DNA of 64,000 nt from Siphonodentalium dalli. Its lineage: Eukaryota; Mollusca; Scaphopoda; Gadilida; Siphonodentaliidae. The stretch lies in the NCBI GenBank assembly GCA_032622095.1, contig CP136063.1, forward strand, positions 33,734,987 through 33,798,986. The letters are read 5' to 3'. The position numbers and the translations under genes are program-made. The notes under the pieces were generated by a model. That model did not search any database. It saw nothing but the letters and a program-made list of their open reading frames with translations, and had not been told where the DNA came from. Below are positions 50,184-61,200 of the stretch, in pieces (the first letter of the stretch is position 1; every line of letters begins with the position of its first letter).

Positions 50184-50384
50184 TTGGAAAGAGAAGTAAG
50201 ATATTTCGATAGATTCACGAGATGCCGATACAAATGCTTATATATATACTCTCATATTGAATTCACTCATAATTGCATTGACATTTGGATAGGTAGGTTG
50301 TATTGTAGCCAATGTGATAAATTTGTATCCAGTACAAACAACACTAAGAGACGTTGTGAACGACAGCCTGAACTAGTTAACTAG
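50184..50384 (+). CDS. Small hypothetical ORF (right arm), 66 aa
   Basis: Mirror of 46842-47042. It has a CxxC pair in LYCSQCDKF. No family recognised. Confidence 0.25.
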   Translation: MEREVRYFDRFTRCRYKCLYIYSHIEFTHNCIDIWIGRLYCSQCDKFVSSTNNTKRRCERQPELVN

Positions 50385-50411
50385 TCCACCACGTTTCCCT
50401 TGTTTCTGTTC

Positions 50412-50421
50412 TATATAAATA
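50412..50421 (+). promoter_or_regulatory. TATA box for C2H2 gene (right arm)
   Basis: TATATAAATA, 45 nt before the ATG at 50466. Confidence 0.6.
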
Positions 50422-50465
50422 TAGGTGCATAGAAGAACGCTCGATTTCACTGATTATATAGGAAA

Positions 50466-50870
50466 ATGAAGTATCAATGTGAAGAGTGCTTAAGTGTCTA
50501 TGCTTGGCAAGATAGTTTGAAGCGTCATATCAAAGTTAAACACACGCCTTCAGAACAACAACAACAACAACAACAACAGTATCATCAGCCACAACAACAC
50601 CAACAACACCAACAACAACAACAACAACAACACCAACAACAACAACAGTATCATCAGCCACAACAACAACAACAACACCAACAACAACAACAACAACAAC
50701 AACAACAGTATCATCAGCCACAACAACAACAACAACAACACCAACAACAACAACAACAACACCAACAACAACAACAACACCACCACCAACAACAACAACA
50801 ACAACACCAACAACAACAACAACACCAACAACAACAACACCACCACCAACAACAACAGTATCATCACTGA
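50466..50870 (+). CDS. C2H2 zinc-finger protein with poly-Q/H tail (right arm)
   Basis: 134 residues, one Gln shorter than the left-arm copy. The finger is residues 5-25 (CEEC...H-x4-H), followed by a Gln/His tail with repeated YHQPQQ units. It reads outward from the centre, downstream of the Bcl-2-like gene on the same strand. A clear TATA box and a compact leader support real expression from each arm. Confidence 0.65.
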   Translation: MKYQCEECLSVYAWQDSLKRHIKVKHTPSEQQQQQQQQYHQPQQHQQHQQQQQQQHQQQQQYHQPQQQQQHQQQQQQQQQQYHQPQQQQQQHQQQQQQHQQQQQHHHQQQQQQHQQQQQHQQQQHHHQQQQYHH

Positions 50871-50879
50871 CTAAATCCT

Positions 50880-50998
50880 TAACCGCCGCCGCCGCCAATT
50901 TCTTTGCATGCCATAGGATTATGTAGTTGCCGCCGCCGCCGCCGCCGGCGGCGCGGCGTTGACATGCGCATTACAGCCGCCGCCGCCGCCGCGGGCGG
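50880..50998. repeat. GGC-rich module 1 (right arm)
   Basis: Mirror of 46228-46346 with one extra GCC unit. Confidence 0.75.
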
Positions 50999-51006
50999 CT
51001 GGTCGA

Positions 51007-51038
51007 CTCGCATATATAAGAGAATGCATTGGCACAGG
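51007..51038 (+). promoter_or_regulatory. 32-nt TATA-containing motif (right arm, outer copy)
   Basis: Mirror of 46188-46219. Confidence 0.6.
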
Positions 51039-51105
51039 ATAAAAAAAATCCCGACTTCCGACTGGATTTGATATAGCGGGTCACATTTATGACTAAATCC
51101 TGAAT

Positions 51106-51319
51106 TTAGTTTAATTTTTGAAGTTTTTTGAAATTTGTGAAATTTGTGAAATTTGTGAAGTTTTTGAAGTTTTTGAAGTTTTTCGAAATTTTTGAAATTT
51201 TGTAAGTTTTTGAAATTTTTGAACTTTTTGAACTTTTTGAAGTTTTTGAAATTTTTGAACTTTTTGAACTTTTTGAACTTTTTGAACTTTTTGACCTTTT
51301 TGAACTTTTTGGAAGTTTT
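51106..51319. repeat. 9-bp minisatellite (right arm)
   Basis: GAACTTTTT and variants; mirror of 45907-46120. Confidence 0.9.
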
Positions 51320-51669
51320 CAATGCGAGTGTCACTTTAACATTATCCCACAGTGTGCGCCATGTGTTACTTTAACATTCATCCATAGTGAGTGTCACTTT
51401 AATAATCATCCCCAGTGAGAGCCTAGTGTCCCTTTAATATTCAAGACTGAAGCTACCCCACCGAGATCATCACGTGATATACATGTAGATAATATACCAT
51501 TCATATGGAGAAATCTGGATATAACCAGCGGGTCATGTCCGGACATGTCCAACCGGTATACAAATAGACCGACGCGTGGGCGGAGAATATAGGTCAAACA
51601 CCGACGGTAGTACTGCAGAGAATAGAGTTATCGTTCCTGATTTGCAACCAAACGGGCCCGGTATCATCA

Positions 51670-51675
51670 TCTAAA
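51670..51675. repeat. Right 6-bp target duplication TCTAAA
   Basis: Same six bases as 45551-45556, directly after the terminal ggtatcatca. Confidence 0.7.
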
Positions 51676-52740
51676 GTTGGCCTACCTAGCCAAGAATATT
51701 TAGTAGCCTACGATTTATGTTGGTGTTTTCAATGAAATTTCACAACTTAATGAAAAATAATGAAGTCAAAGCATTGCCGCGTTTCCGTTACCACGATTCC
51801 GACATGTCGACAGTCCATACTTACATGCAAATTCCATGATTTCAATTGATAAAGAATATTTTACTTCCATGTATTGAGTCTCCGTGTATAATCCAGAATA
51901 TTCATCCTTCATTTCGTTCGCGAGAATAATCAATTTAATTGAGAACCGACAATCTACAGATAATATATGTGGACGCATATATGAACTGACAGATGAAGAA
52001 AGGATCAGACGGATATCTTTAATAAATATAATATGCCTTGGAGTTCAATATGCAGGTATAGTGTCCAGTGGGGTAAATAAAACCAATATTCCAAGATAAA
52101 TCAGGACTGAAATATATAATGGACGGACAGAAAACCAATATTCTCAGATAAACCTCTATGAGCGACAATGTGAACGCCATTTGACATGTACACTCATAAG
52201 TCAATGACATCAGTAAGAAAGCACTAATTGACTCTAAACTTAGGTGCAACACGTGTCAACATTTCATTAAATATCGATGTTTAATTATGGTCTCCAGAGC
52301 AGGTTATGACTGCCCGCCATGAGACCTCCAGGTTAAATATCGATGTTTAATCAAGGTCCCAATAACAGATAAACATTGCCTGCCATGAGAATTCCACGGG
52401 CACGGGAAGATGCCAACGGTTAGGGGAGCACAACTCTCAGAAAAAGGAACAATTTTATAGAGTTTATATTTTTACAAAATGACGAAAGCAATAAAATATT
52501 TCTATTCAATCGGACTCAAACAGATGACATTAAGTGTAAACCACTTCGCGGTCCACATAATATGCCTATCTGATTACACACTGACTATATTAATGATTGC
52601 TCATATTATTAATTACAGTGTCAATAACACTGTAGCTCAACATTGATTCGGGATAATGTATTGTGTTACAGTCAATGGAGCGATTCTGAATGCGTACAGA
52701 TTAAATGTCTAAGTAAGACTAGATCTCAATATGAAGAGAT
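51676..52740. other. AT-rich DNA with a two-copy repeat
   Basis: ttaaatatcgatgtttaat followed by a ggtctcc/ggtcccaa and gcccgccatgaga/gcctgccatgaga segment occurs twice (about 52265-52330 and 52334-52392). No gene supported. Confidence 0.55.
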
Positions 52741-53660
52741 ATATATAAAGTGAAATCCAAAATGGATTCCGGTTGTAATCTTTTCTTAACGAAATTCGGA
52801 CAAAATTGTTGACTCCCATCTAATGGTCATCCTGAAGATCCATATGAAGCTTAGTGACGATCGGACAAGGGATCTCGTGTGTAGGGTGTGCCAAAGGATT
52901 TAGTCATACAAATATTAAAATCCAAGATGGCCTTTGGTGGCCATGTTTTTCAACTGCCGCAGAATTTAGTCATTCAAAGATGGCTGCCGGTGGCCATGTT
53001 TTTCATATAAAATTGTTCAAATCCGATAGTGATCCCAAACATGCCTGTAACTTTTAAAAAACAATTTTCCTATAAATGCGCCGACGGATTCAAATTTGAA
53101 ATGTAATATGGCTGCTGGTGGTCAACGTTTTTTAAAACGAATTTCGATAAAAAATAGGAGTCTCCCTTCTAGAGGTTACCTCGAAGATTCGTACGAAGTT
53201 TGGCGATGATCGGGACATCGGGTGAGTAGGTGGCCTGTAGGTTGTAACAAAGAAATTAGACTTACACAGAGTACATTCCAAGATGGCCGCTAGCGGCCAC
53301 CCTTTTCAAAGAAATTCAGACAAAATTGATGGCTCCCATCTAAAAGTCACCCCGAAGATCTATTTGAAGTTTGGTGATGATCTATGGGTAATTCTAGACA
53401 TGCCTGTAAATTTTCAAAACAAATATCCAATAAAGACAGGCTGCAGAGTGTGCCGCTGGATTTAAATTTGAATTGCAATGTGGTTTCTTGCCGCCATTAT
53501 ATTTAACGCCAACCCATAGCAATAGCTCAAATTTGACTATGTCAAGATGAGCTAAAATTATATACAATACGCCTGCCATGGTATAGAAACAAAGAATGGC
53601 GAATACATTTAAAGATGTATTCCGGATTTCAGATCTCAATGTGGCCATTTTTAAAGACAC
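52741..53660. repeat. Cluster of diverged AAGATGG/GGCCAT repeats
   Basis: Units combine an aagatggccgN...ggccatgtttttc phrase (near 52923, 52976, 53107, 53280) with ctcccatctaaNNgtcaNcc and gaagatcNatNtgaagNttNg (near 52812, 53166, 53335). The units are imperfect and partly rearranged. Confidence 0.7.
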
Positions 53661-54375
53661 AATGTTGGCTTATTTCAGTGAATCTAAATGATAACTTAGT
53701 ACTCAGACTATATCCCAACTGGAATAATGTAGTATTCCAACCACAGTTGGGACCAATTATTAGTTTGATGAACATACGCCAATTCCGGCAACGAAACTCA
53801 TTACATACAACTTCTTTGTAAAAATGCATATGTTTGGATATACAAGTGATGAGCAATAATATTAATATTTTCTGAAAACAGCACTTAATAATAGCATTGG
53901 CTTTGTGCAATTCAAATTTGAACCAGGGTCCATCGGCAACACATAACTATATCGCTTAAAAGTACCAAACTAAATTATTTTTGTCAAGTCAATTGCCAGT
54001 GTCCCTTTAAATCTTCCTGTCAAATGTTCTCTTGTATACTATAATCTATATCATAGACATGAATGGGTTCCACAAACAATAGTCTATAACCATGAATAAA
54101 TATGTAAGTACATGTATGCAATATGCATTCTCTTTATACGTTCGCGTTACGGGGAAAATAACGAAATACAAACTACCTTACTCGTATCTAGCTTTGTGCA
54201 TTATTATTATTCTTGGTTAATTATGCGCACTTTGACCAATAATATGGCAGTGCAAATCATATACACGGGGTCACGTTTGCAGGGTTACACTGGTCGAATA
54301 AATCGTGAAAATATATTGAAAGTCCACAATGATATAAATGTAGATATCGCGTAGAAGATAACTCTTACATAGCCA
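53661..54375. other. AT-rich DNA before LINE remnant
   Basis: No gene recognised. ccagtgtccctttaaatc near 53997 echoes the ttaaagggacac repeats in the palindrome arms. Confidence 0.4.
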
Positions 54376-54989
54376 TTGAAGGCGAAATTGGTATCCAAAC
54401 AAGTAGATTACGCCGATGGGTCAATATGCCTATACTTTGGAATCATCTTATTAAATTGTCCGATGAACGACTTGTCAAAAAAGTTTTCTTATGGGATCTC
54501 ATGGAACTACAAGATGGTTGGAGCGCCAATTTCTCTGATATACTTACCGAAGCTGGAATGATATCTACCTTTGAAAATACACAAACAAGTAATTTTACCG
54601 ATCTAGAATTAAAACTTTCTCAAATTCGTGCAGATAAATGGCTAGAAAAACTGAAATATATCCCAAAGCTACGAACTTACAAATTATACAAGAAAATCTA
54701 TGAAACTGAGAAATATATCAGTATGAACATTGGCAAATCACACCGATCGATCTTGGCTCAATTTCGTTGCGCAATACTTCCGCTGAGAATAGAAACTGGC
54801 AGATTTCGAAATGAGAAAATTGATGAACGAATTTGTACTCTGTGCGACCTGCAAGAAATAGAGGATGAAAGCCACTTTCTTTTGCGCTGCCCACTGTACA
54901 CACATTTAAGGTCCCGGCTCCTGAATTCTATTCCCGTTGATATTACTATTACTGATGAAGATGACGCATTGACTGAAATAATTTCATAA
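54376..54989 (+). pseudogene. LINE 3' coding remnant
   Basis: The 187-codon frame (54426-54989) matches the layout of the LINE C terminus at 1288-2241: NHLIKLSDERLVKKVFLW, SHRSILAQFRCAILPLRIET, and a C-x2-C...H-x4-C end (CTLCDLQEIEDESHFLLRC). A short upstream piece is in another frame. It is a different, diverged member or related family; RT itself is absent. Confidence 0.8.
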
Positions 54990-55219
54990 CCACGTCAGTT
55001 AGCAAAATTCCTTTTTTATGCCTTTATGAAAAGAAAAAAATGTCTCTATAAATAACTATTGGAATTGTAAACTCTATCTCATATATATTTTGAAGACCTC
55101 TGTCTGTCTGTCTGTATGTTTGTCTGTATGTTTGTCTGCATGTCATTGATACAAATCTACGATTCTCGACCGATCGGGACGAAACTTGGTACGTGTGTGC
55201 AGTTTGACCAGGCGGTCGT

Positions 55220-58200
55220 CAACGTCGTATTGGCGAGCCCGTGCGGTGCCCGGATACGAATTTTATCCGGTCGGCGAGCCCGTGCGACGCCAGGTTCGCG
55301 CATGCGCAGACCAGTTATCGGAAACGGGTGGAGCTATCGACTTGAAATTTGCTATGTGAATGTATCTTGCCCTGGATACGAAATTTATCGGGTCGCCGAG
55401 CCCGTGCGACGCCAGGTTCGCGCATGCGCAGACCAGATCTCGGAAACGGGTGGAGCTATCGATTTGAAATTTGGTATGTGAATGTATCTTGCTCCGGATA
55501 CGAATTTTATCGGGTCGCCGACACCGTGCGACGCCAGCTTCGCGCATGCGCAGACCAGATCTCGGAAACGGGTGGAGCTATCGACTTGAAATTTGGTTTT
55601 TGAATAGCCCGAACAACGTCGGGCTCATCGGCTAGTCTCATATATATTTTTAAGACCTCTGTTTGTTTGTCTGTCTGTCTGTATCTTGCCCCGGATACGA
55701 AATTTATCGGGTCGCCGAGCCCGTGCGACGCCAGGTTCGCGCATGCGCAGACCAGATCTCGGAAACTGGTGGAGCTATCGACTTGAAATTTGGTATGTGA
55801 ATGTATCTTGCCCCGGATACGAATTTTATCGGGTCGCCGAGCCCGTCAGACGCCAGCTTCGCGCATGCGCGGACCAGATCTCGGAAACGGGCAGAGCTAT
55901 CGACTTGAAATTTGTTTTTTGAATAGCCCGGACAACGTCGGGCTGGGTAGAGCTATCGACTTGAAATTTGGTAATCGAATAGCCCGGACAATGTCGGGCT
56001 CATCGGCTAGTCTCATATATATTTTGAAGACCTCTGTCTATCTGTCTGTCTGTATGTTTGTCTGTCATTTATACCAATCTACGATTCTCGACCGATCGGC
56101 ACGAAACTTGGAACGTGTGTGTAGTTTGACCAGGCGGTCGTCGTTGTCGTATTGGCGAGCACGTGCTATCGACTTGAAATTTGGTATGTGAATGTATCTT
56201 GCCCCGGATACGAATTTTATCGAGCCGCCGAGCCCGTGCGACGCCAGCTTCGCGCATGCGCAGACGAGATATCGGAAACGGGTGGAGCTATCGACTTGAA
56301 ATTTGCTATGTGAATGTATCTTGTCCCGGATACGAATTTTATCGGGTCGGCGAGGCCGTGCGACGCCAGCTTCGCGCATGCGCAGACCAGATCTCGGAAA
56401 CGGGTAGAGCTATCGACTTGAAATTTGGTTTTTGAATAGCCCGAACAACGTCGGGCTCATCGGCTAGTCTCATATATATTTTTAAGACCTCTGTTTGTTT
56501 GTCTGTCTGTCTGTATGTCCTTTATAGAATCGAAAACGGGTTGACCGATCGAGACCAAACTTCCTATCCAAAGGTAAAATCCAACGGGAATCGTCGACGT
56601 CGCATTTTGGAGAAGCCCAGAGCACCCATTCTCCACTCTCAGTCACAAAAAAACGGCACTGCGGTGGTTAATCAAGTAATAATTTAATGAGCGTTTGTTT
56701 TTGACGCATCGCTATAAAGAGCGTTTGTTTACCATTCAACGTTATTAGCATCTGCAGAGAGATATACGGGAACAATACTTTTGAGTGGTTAGACGAGATC
56801 TCGGAAACGGGTGGAGCTATCGACTTGAAATTTGCTATGTGAATGTATCTTGCCCCGGATACGAATTTTATCGGGTCGCCGATCCCGTGCGACGCCAGCT
56901 TCGCGCATGCCCAGACGAGATCTCGGAAACGGGTGGAGCTATCGACTTGAAATTTGCTATGTGAATGTATCTTGCCCCGGATACGAATTTTATATGGTCG
57001 GCGAGCACGTGCGACGCCAGGTTCGCGCATGCGCAGACCAGATCTCGGAAACGGGTGGAGCTATCGATTTGAAATTTGGTATGTGAATGTATCTTGCTCC
57101 GGATACGAATTTTATCGGGTCGCCGATCCCGTGCGACGCCAGCTTCGCGCATGCGCAGACCAGATCTCGGAAACGGGTAGAGCTATCGACTTGAAATTTG
57201 CTATGTGAATGTATCTTGCCCCGGATACGAATTGTATCGGGTCGCCGAGCCCGCGCGACGCCAGCTTCGCGCATGCGCAGACCAGATCTCGGAAACGCGT
57301 GGAGCTATCGACTTGATATTTGGTTTTTGAATAGACCGAACAACGTCGGGCTCATCTCGGAAACGGGTGGAGCTATCGACTTGAAATTTGGTTTCTGAAT
57401 AGCGCGGACAACGTCGGGCTCATCGGCTAGTCTCATATATATTTTGAAGACCTCTGTTTGTCTGTCTGTATGTCTGTATGTCATTGATACAAATCTACGA
57501 TTCTCGACCGATCGGGACGAAACTTGATACGTGTGTGTAGTTTGACCAGGCGGTCGTCAACGTCATATTGGCGAGCCCGTGCGGCGCCGGCTTCGCGCAT
57601 GCGCAGACGAGATCTCGGAAACGTGTGGAGCTATCGACTTGAAATTTGCTATGTGAATTTATCTTGCCCCGGATACGAATTTTATCGGGTCGGCGAGCCC
57701 GTGCGACGCCAGGTTCGCGCATGCGCAGACCAGTTATCGGAAACGGGTGGAGCTATCGACTTGAAATTTGCTATGTGAATGTATCTTGCCCCGGATACGA
57801 AATTTATCGGGTCGCCGAGCCCGTGCGACGCCAGGTTCGCGCATGCGCAGACCAGATCTCGGAAACGGGTGGAGCTATCGATTTGAAATTTGGTATGTGA
57901 ATGTATCTTGCTCCGGATACGAATTTTATCGGGTCGCCGACACCGTGCGACGCCAGCTTCGCGCATGCGCAGACCAGATCTCGGAAACGGGTGGAGCTAT
58001 CGACTTGAAATTAGTTTTTTGAATAGCCCAAACAACGTCGGGCTCATCGGCTAGTCTCATATATATTTTTAAGACCTCTGTTTGTTTGTCTGTCTGTCTG
58101 TATGTCCTTTATAGAATCGAAATCGGGTTGACCGATCGAGACCAAACTTCCTATCCAAAGGTAAAATCCAACGGGAATCGTCGACGTCGCATTTTGGAGA

Positions 58201-61200
58201 AGCCCAGAGCACCCATTCTCCACTCTCAGTCACAAAAAACGGCACTGCGGTGGTTAATCAAGTGATAATTTAATGAGCGTTTGTTTTTGACGCATCGCTA
58301 TAAAGAGCGTTTGTTTACCATTCAACGTTATTAGCATCTGCAGAGAGATATACGGGAACAATACTTTTGAGTGGTTAGACGAGATCTCGGAAACGGGTAG
58401 AGCTATCGACTTGAAATTTGCTATGTGAATGTATCTTGCCCCGGATACGAATTTTATCGGGTCGCCGATCCCGTGCGACGCCAACTTCGCGCATGCGCAG
58501 ACGAGATCTCGGAAACGGGTGGAGCTATCGACTTGAAATTTGCTATGTGAATGTATCTTGCCCCGGATACGAATTTTATCTGGTCGGCGAGCCCGTGCGA
58601 CGCCAGGTTCGCGCATGCGCAGACCAGATCTCGGAAACGGGTGGAGCTATCGATTTGAAATTTGGTATGTGAATGTATCTTGCTCCGGATACGAATTTTA
58701 TCGGGTCGCCGATCCCGTGCGACGCCAGCTTCGCGCATGCGCAGACCAGATCTCGGAAACGGGTAGAGCTATCGACTTGAAATTTGCTATGTGAATGTAT
58801 CTTGCCCCGGATACGAATTGTATCGGGTCGCCGAGCCCGCGCGACGCCAGCTTCGCGCATGCGCAGACCAGATCTCGGAAACGCGTGGAGCTATCGACTT
58901 GATATTTGGTTTTTGAATAGACCGAACAACGTCGGGCTCATCTCGGAAACGGGTGGAGCTATCGACTTGAAATTTGGTTTCTGAATAGCGCGGACAACGT
59001 CGGGCTCATCGGCTAGTCTCATATATATTTTGAAGACCTCTGTTTGTCTGTCTGTATGTCTGTATGTCATTGATACAAATCTACGATTCTCGACCGATCG
59101 GGACGAAACTTGATACGTGTGTGTAGTTTGACCAGGCGGTCGTCAACGTCATATTGGCGAGCCCGTGCGGCGCCGGCTTCGCGCATGCGCAGACGAGATC
59201 TCGGAAACGTGTGGAGCTATCGACTTGAAATTTGCTATGTGAATTTATCTTGCCCCGGATACGAATTTTATCGGGTCGGCGAGCCCGTGCGACGCCAGGT
59301 TCGCGCATGCGCAGACCAGTTATCGGAAACGGGTGGAGCTATCGACTTGAAATTTGCTATGTGAATGTATCTTGCCCCGGATACGAAATTTATCGGGTCG
59401 CCGAGCCCGTGCGACGCCAGGTTCGCGCATGCGCAGACCAGATCTCGGAAACGGGTGGAGCTATCGATTTGAAATTTGGTATGTGAATGTATCTTGCTCC
59501 GGATACGCATTTTATCGGGTCGCCGACACCGTGCGACGCCAGCTTCGCGCATGCGCAGACCAGATCTCGGAAACGGGTGGAGCTATCGACTTGAAATTAG
59601 TTTTTTGAATAGCCCGAACAACGTCGGGCTCATCGGCTAGTCTCATATATATTTTTAAGACCTCTGTTTGTTTGTCTGTCTGTCTGTATGTCCTTTATAG
59701 AATCGAAATCGGGTTGACCGATCGAGACCAAACTTCCTATCCAAAGGTAAAATCCAACGGGAATCGTCGACGTCGCATTTTGGAGAAGCCCAGAGCACCC
59801 ATTCTCCACTCTCAGTCACAAAAAACGGCACTGCGGTGGTTAATCAAGTGATAATTTAATGAGCGTTTGTTTTTGACGCATCGCTATAAAGAGCGTTTGT
59901 TTACCATTCAACGTTATTAGCATCTGCAGAGAGATATACGGGAACAATACTTTTGAGTGGTTAGACGAGATCTCGGAAACGGGTGGAGCTATCGACTTGA
60001 AATTTGCTATGTGAATGTATCTTGCCCCGGATACGAATTTTATCGGGTCGCCGATCCCGTGCGACGCCAACTTCGCGCATGCGCAGACGAGATCTCGGAA
60101 ACGGGTGGAGCTATCGACTTGAAATTTGCTATGTGAATGTATCTTGCCCCGGATACGAATTTTATCTGGTCGGCGAGCCCGTGCGACGCCAGGTTCGCGC
60201 ATGCGCAGACCAGATCTCGGAAACGGGTGGAGCTATCGATTTGAAATTTGGTATGTGAATGTATCTTGCTCCGGATACGAATTTTATCGGGTCGCCGATC
60301 CCGTGCGACGCCAGCTTCGCGCATGCGCAGACCAGATCTCGGAAACGGGTAGAGCTATCGACTTGAAATTTGCGATGTGAATGTATCTTGCCCCGGATAC
60401 GAATTGTATCGGGTCGCCGAGCCCGCGCGACGCCAGCTTCGCGCATGCGCAGACCAGATCTCGGAAACGCGTGGAGCTATCGACTTGATATTTGGTTTTT
60501 GAATAGACCGAACAACGTCGGGCTCATCTCGGAAACGGGTGGAGCTATCGACTTGAAATTTGGTTTCTGAATAGCGCGGACAACGTCGAGCTCATCGGCT
60601 AGTCTCATATATATTTTGAAGACCTCTGGTTGTCTGTCTGTATGTCTGTATGTCATTGATACAAATCTACGATTCTCGACCGATCGGGACGAAACTTGAT
60701 ACGTGTGTGTAGTTTGACCAGGCGGTCGTCAACGTCATATTAGCGAGCCCGTGCGGCGCCCGCTTCGCGCATGCGCAGACGAGATCTCGGAAACGGGTGG
60801 AGCTATCGACTTGAAATTTGCTATGTGAATGTATCTTGCCCCGGATACGAATTTTATCGGGTCGGCGAGCCCGTGCGACGCCAGGTTCGCGCATGCGCAG
60901 ACCAGTTATCGGAAACGGGTGGAGCTATCGACTTGAAATTTGCTATGTGAATGTATCTTGCCCGGATACGAAATTTATCGGGTCGCCGAGCCCGTGCGAC
61001 GCCAGGTTCGCGCATGCGCAGACCAGATCTCGGAAACGGGTGGAGCTATCGATTTGAAATTTGGTATGTGAATGTATCTTGCTCCGGATACGAATTTTAT
61101 CGGGTCGCCGACACCGTGCGACGCCAGCTTCGCGCATGCGCAGACCAGATCTCGGAAACGGGTGGAGCTATCGACTTGAAATTTGGTTTTTGAATAGCCC

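Larger units (their letters stand above)
45557..51669. mobile_element. 6.1-kb palindromic element with Bcl-2-like genes in its arms
   Basis: Ends are TGATGATACCGGGCCCG and its complement, flanked by TCTAAA on both sides. Arms are 45557-48447 and 48779-51669 (coordinates of mirrored features sum to 97226). They are identical as far as I can compare except for one codon-size difference in each of two simple repeats. The spacer is 331 bp (48448-48778). Each arm has a Bcl-2-family ORF and a C2H2/poly-Q ORF reading outward. A TG...CA end with a 6-bp duplication fits a retrovirus-type or Polinton-type integrase. An assembly or fold-back read artefact is the main alternative. Confidence 0.75.
48779..51669 (-). 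repeat. Right arm of the palindrome
   Basis: Reverse complement of 45557-48447. Differences seen are one CAA unit fewer in the poly-Q tract and one extra GCC unit in the GC-rich module. Confidence 0.95.
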
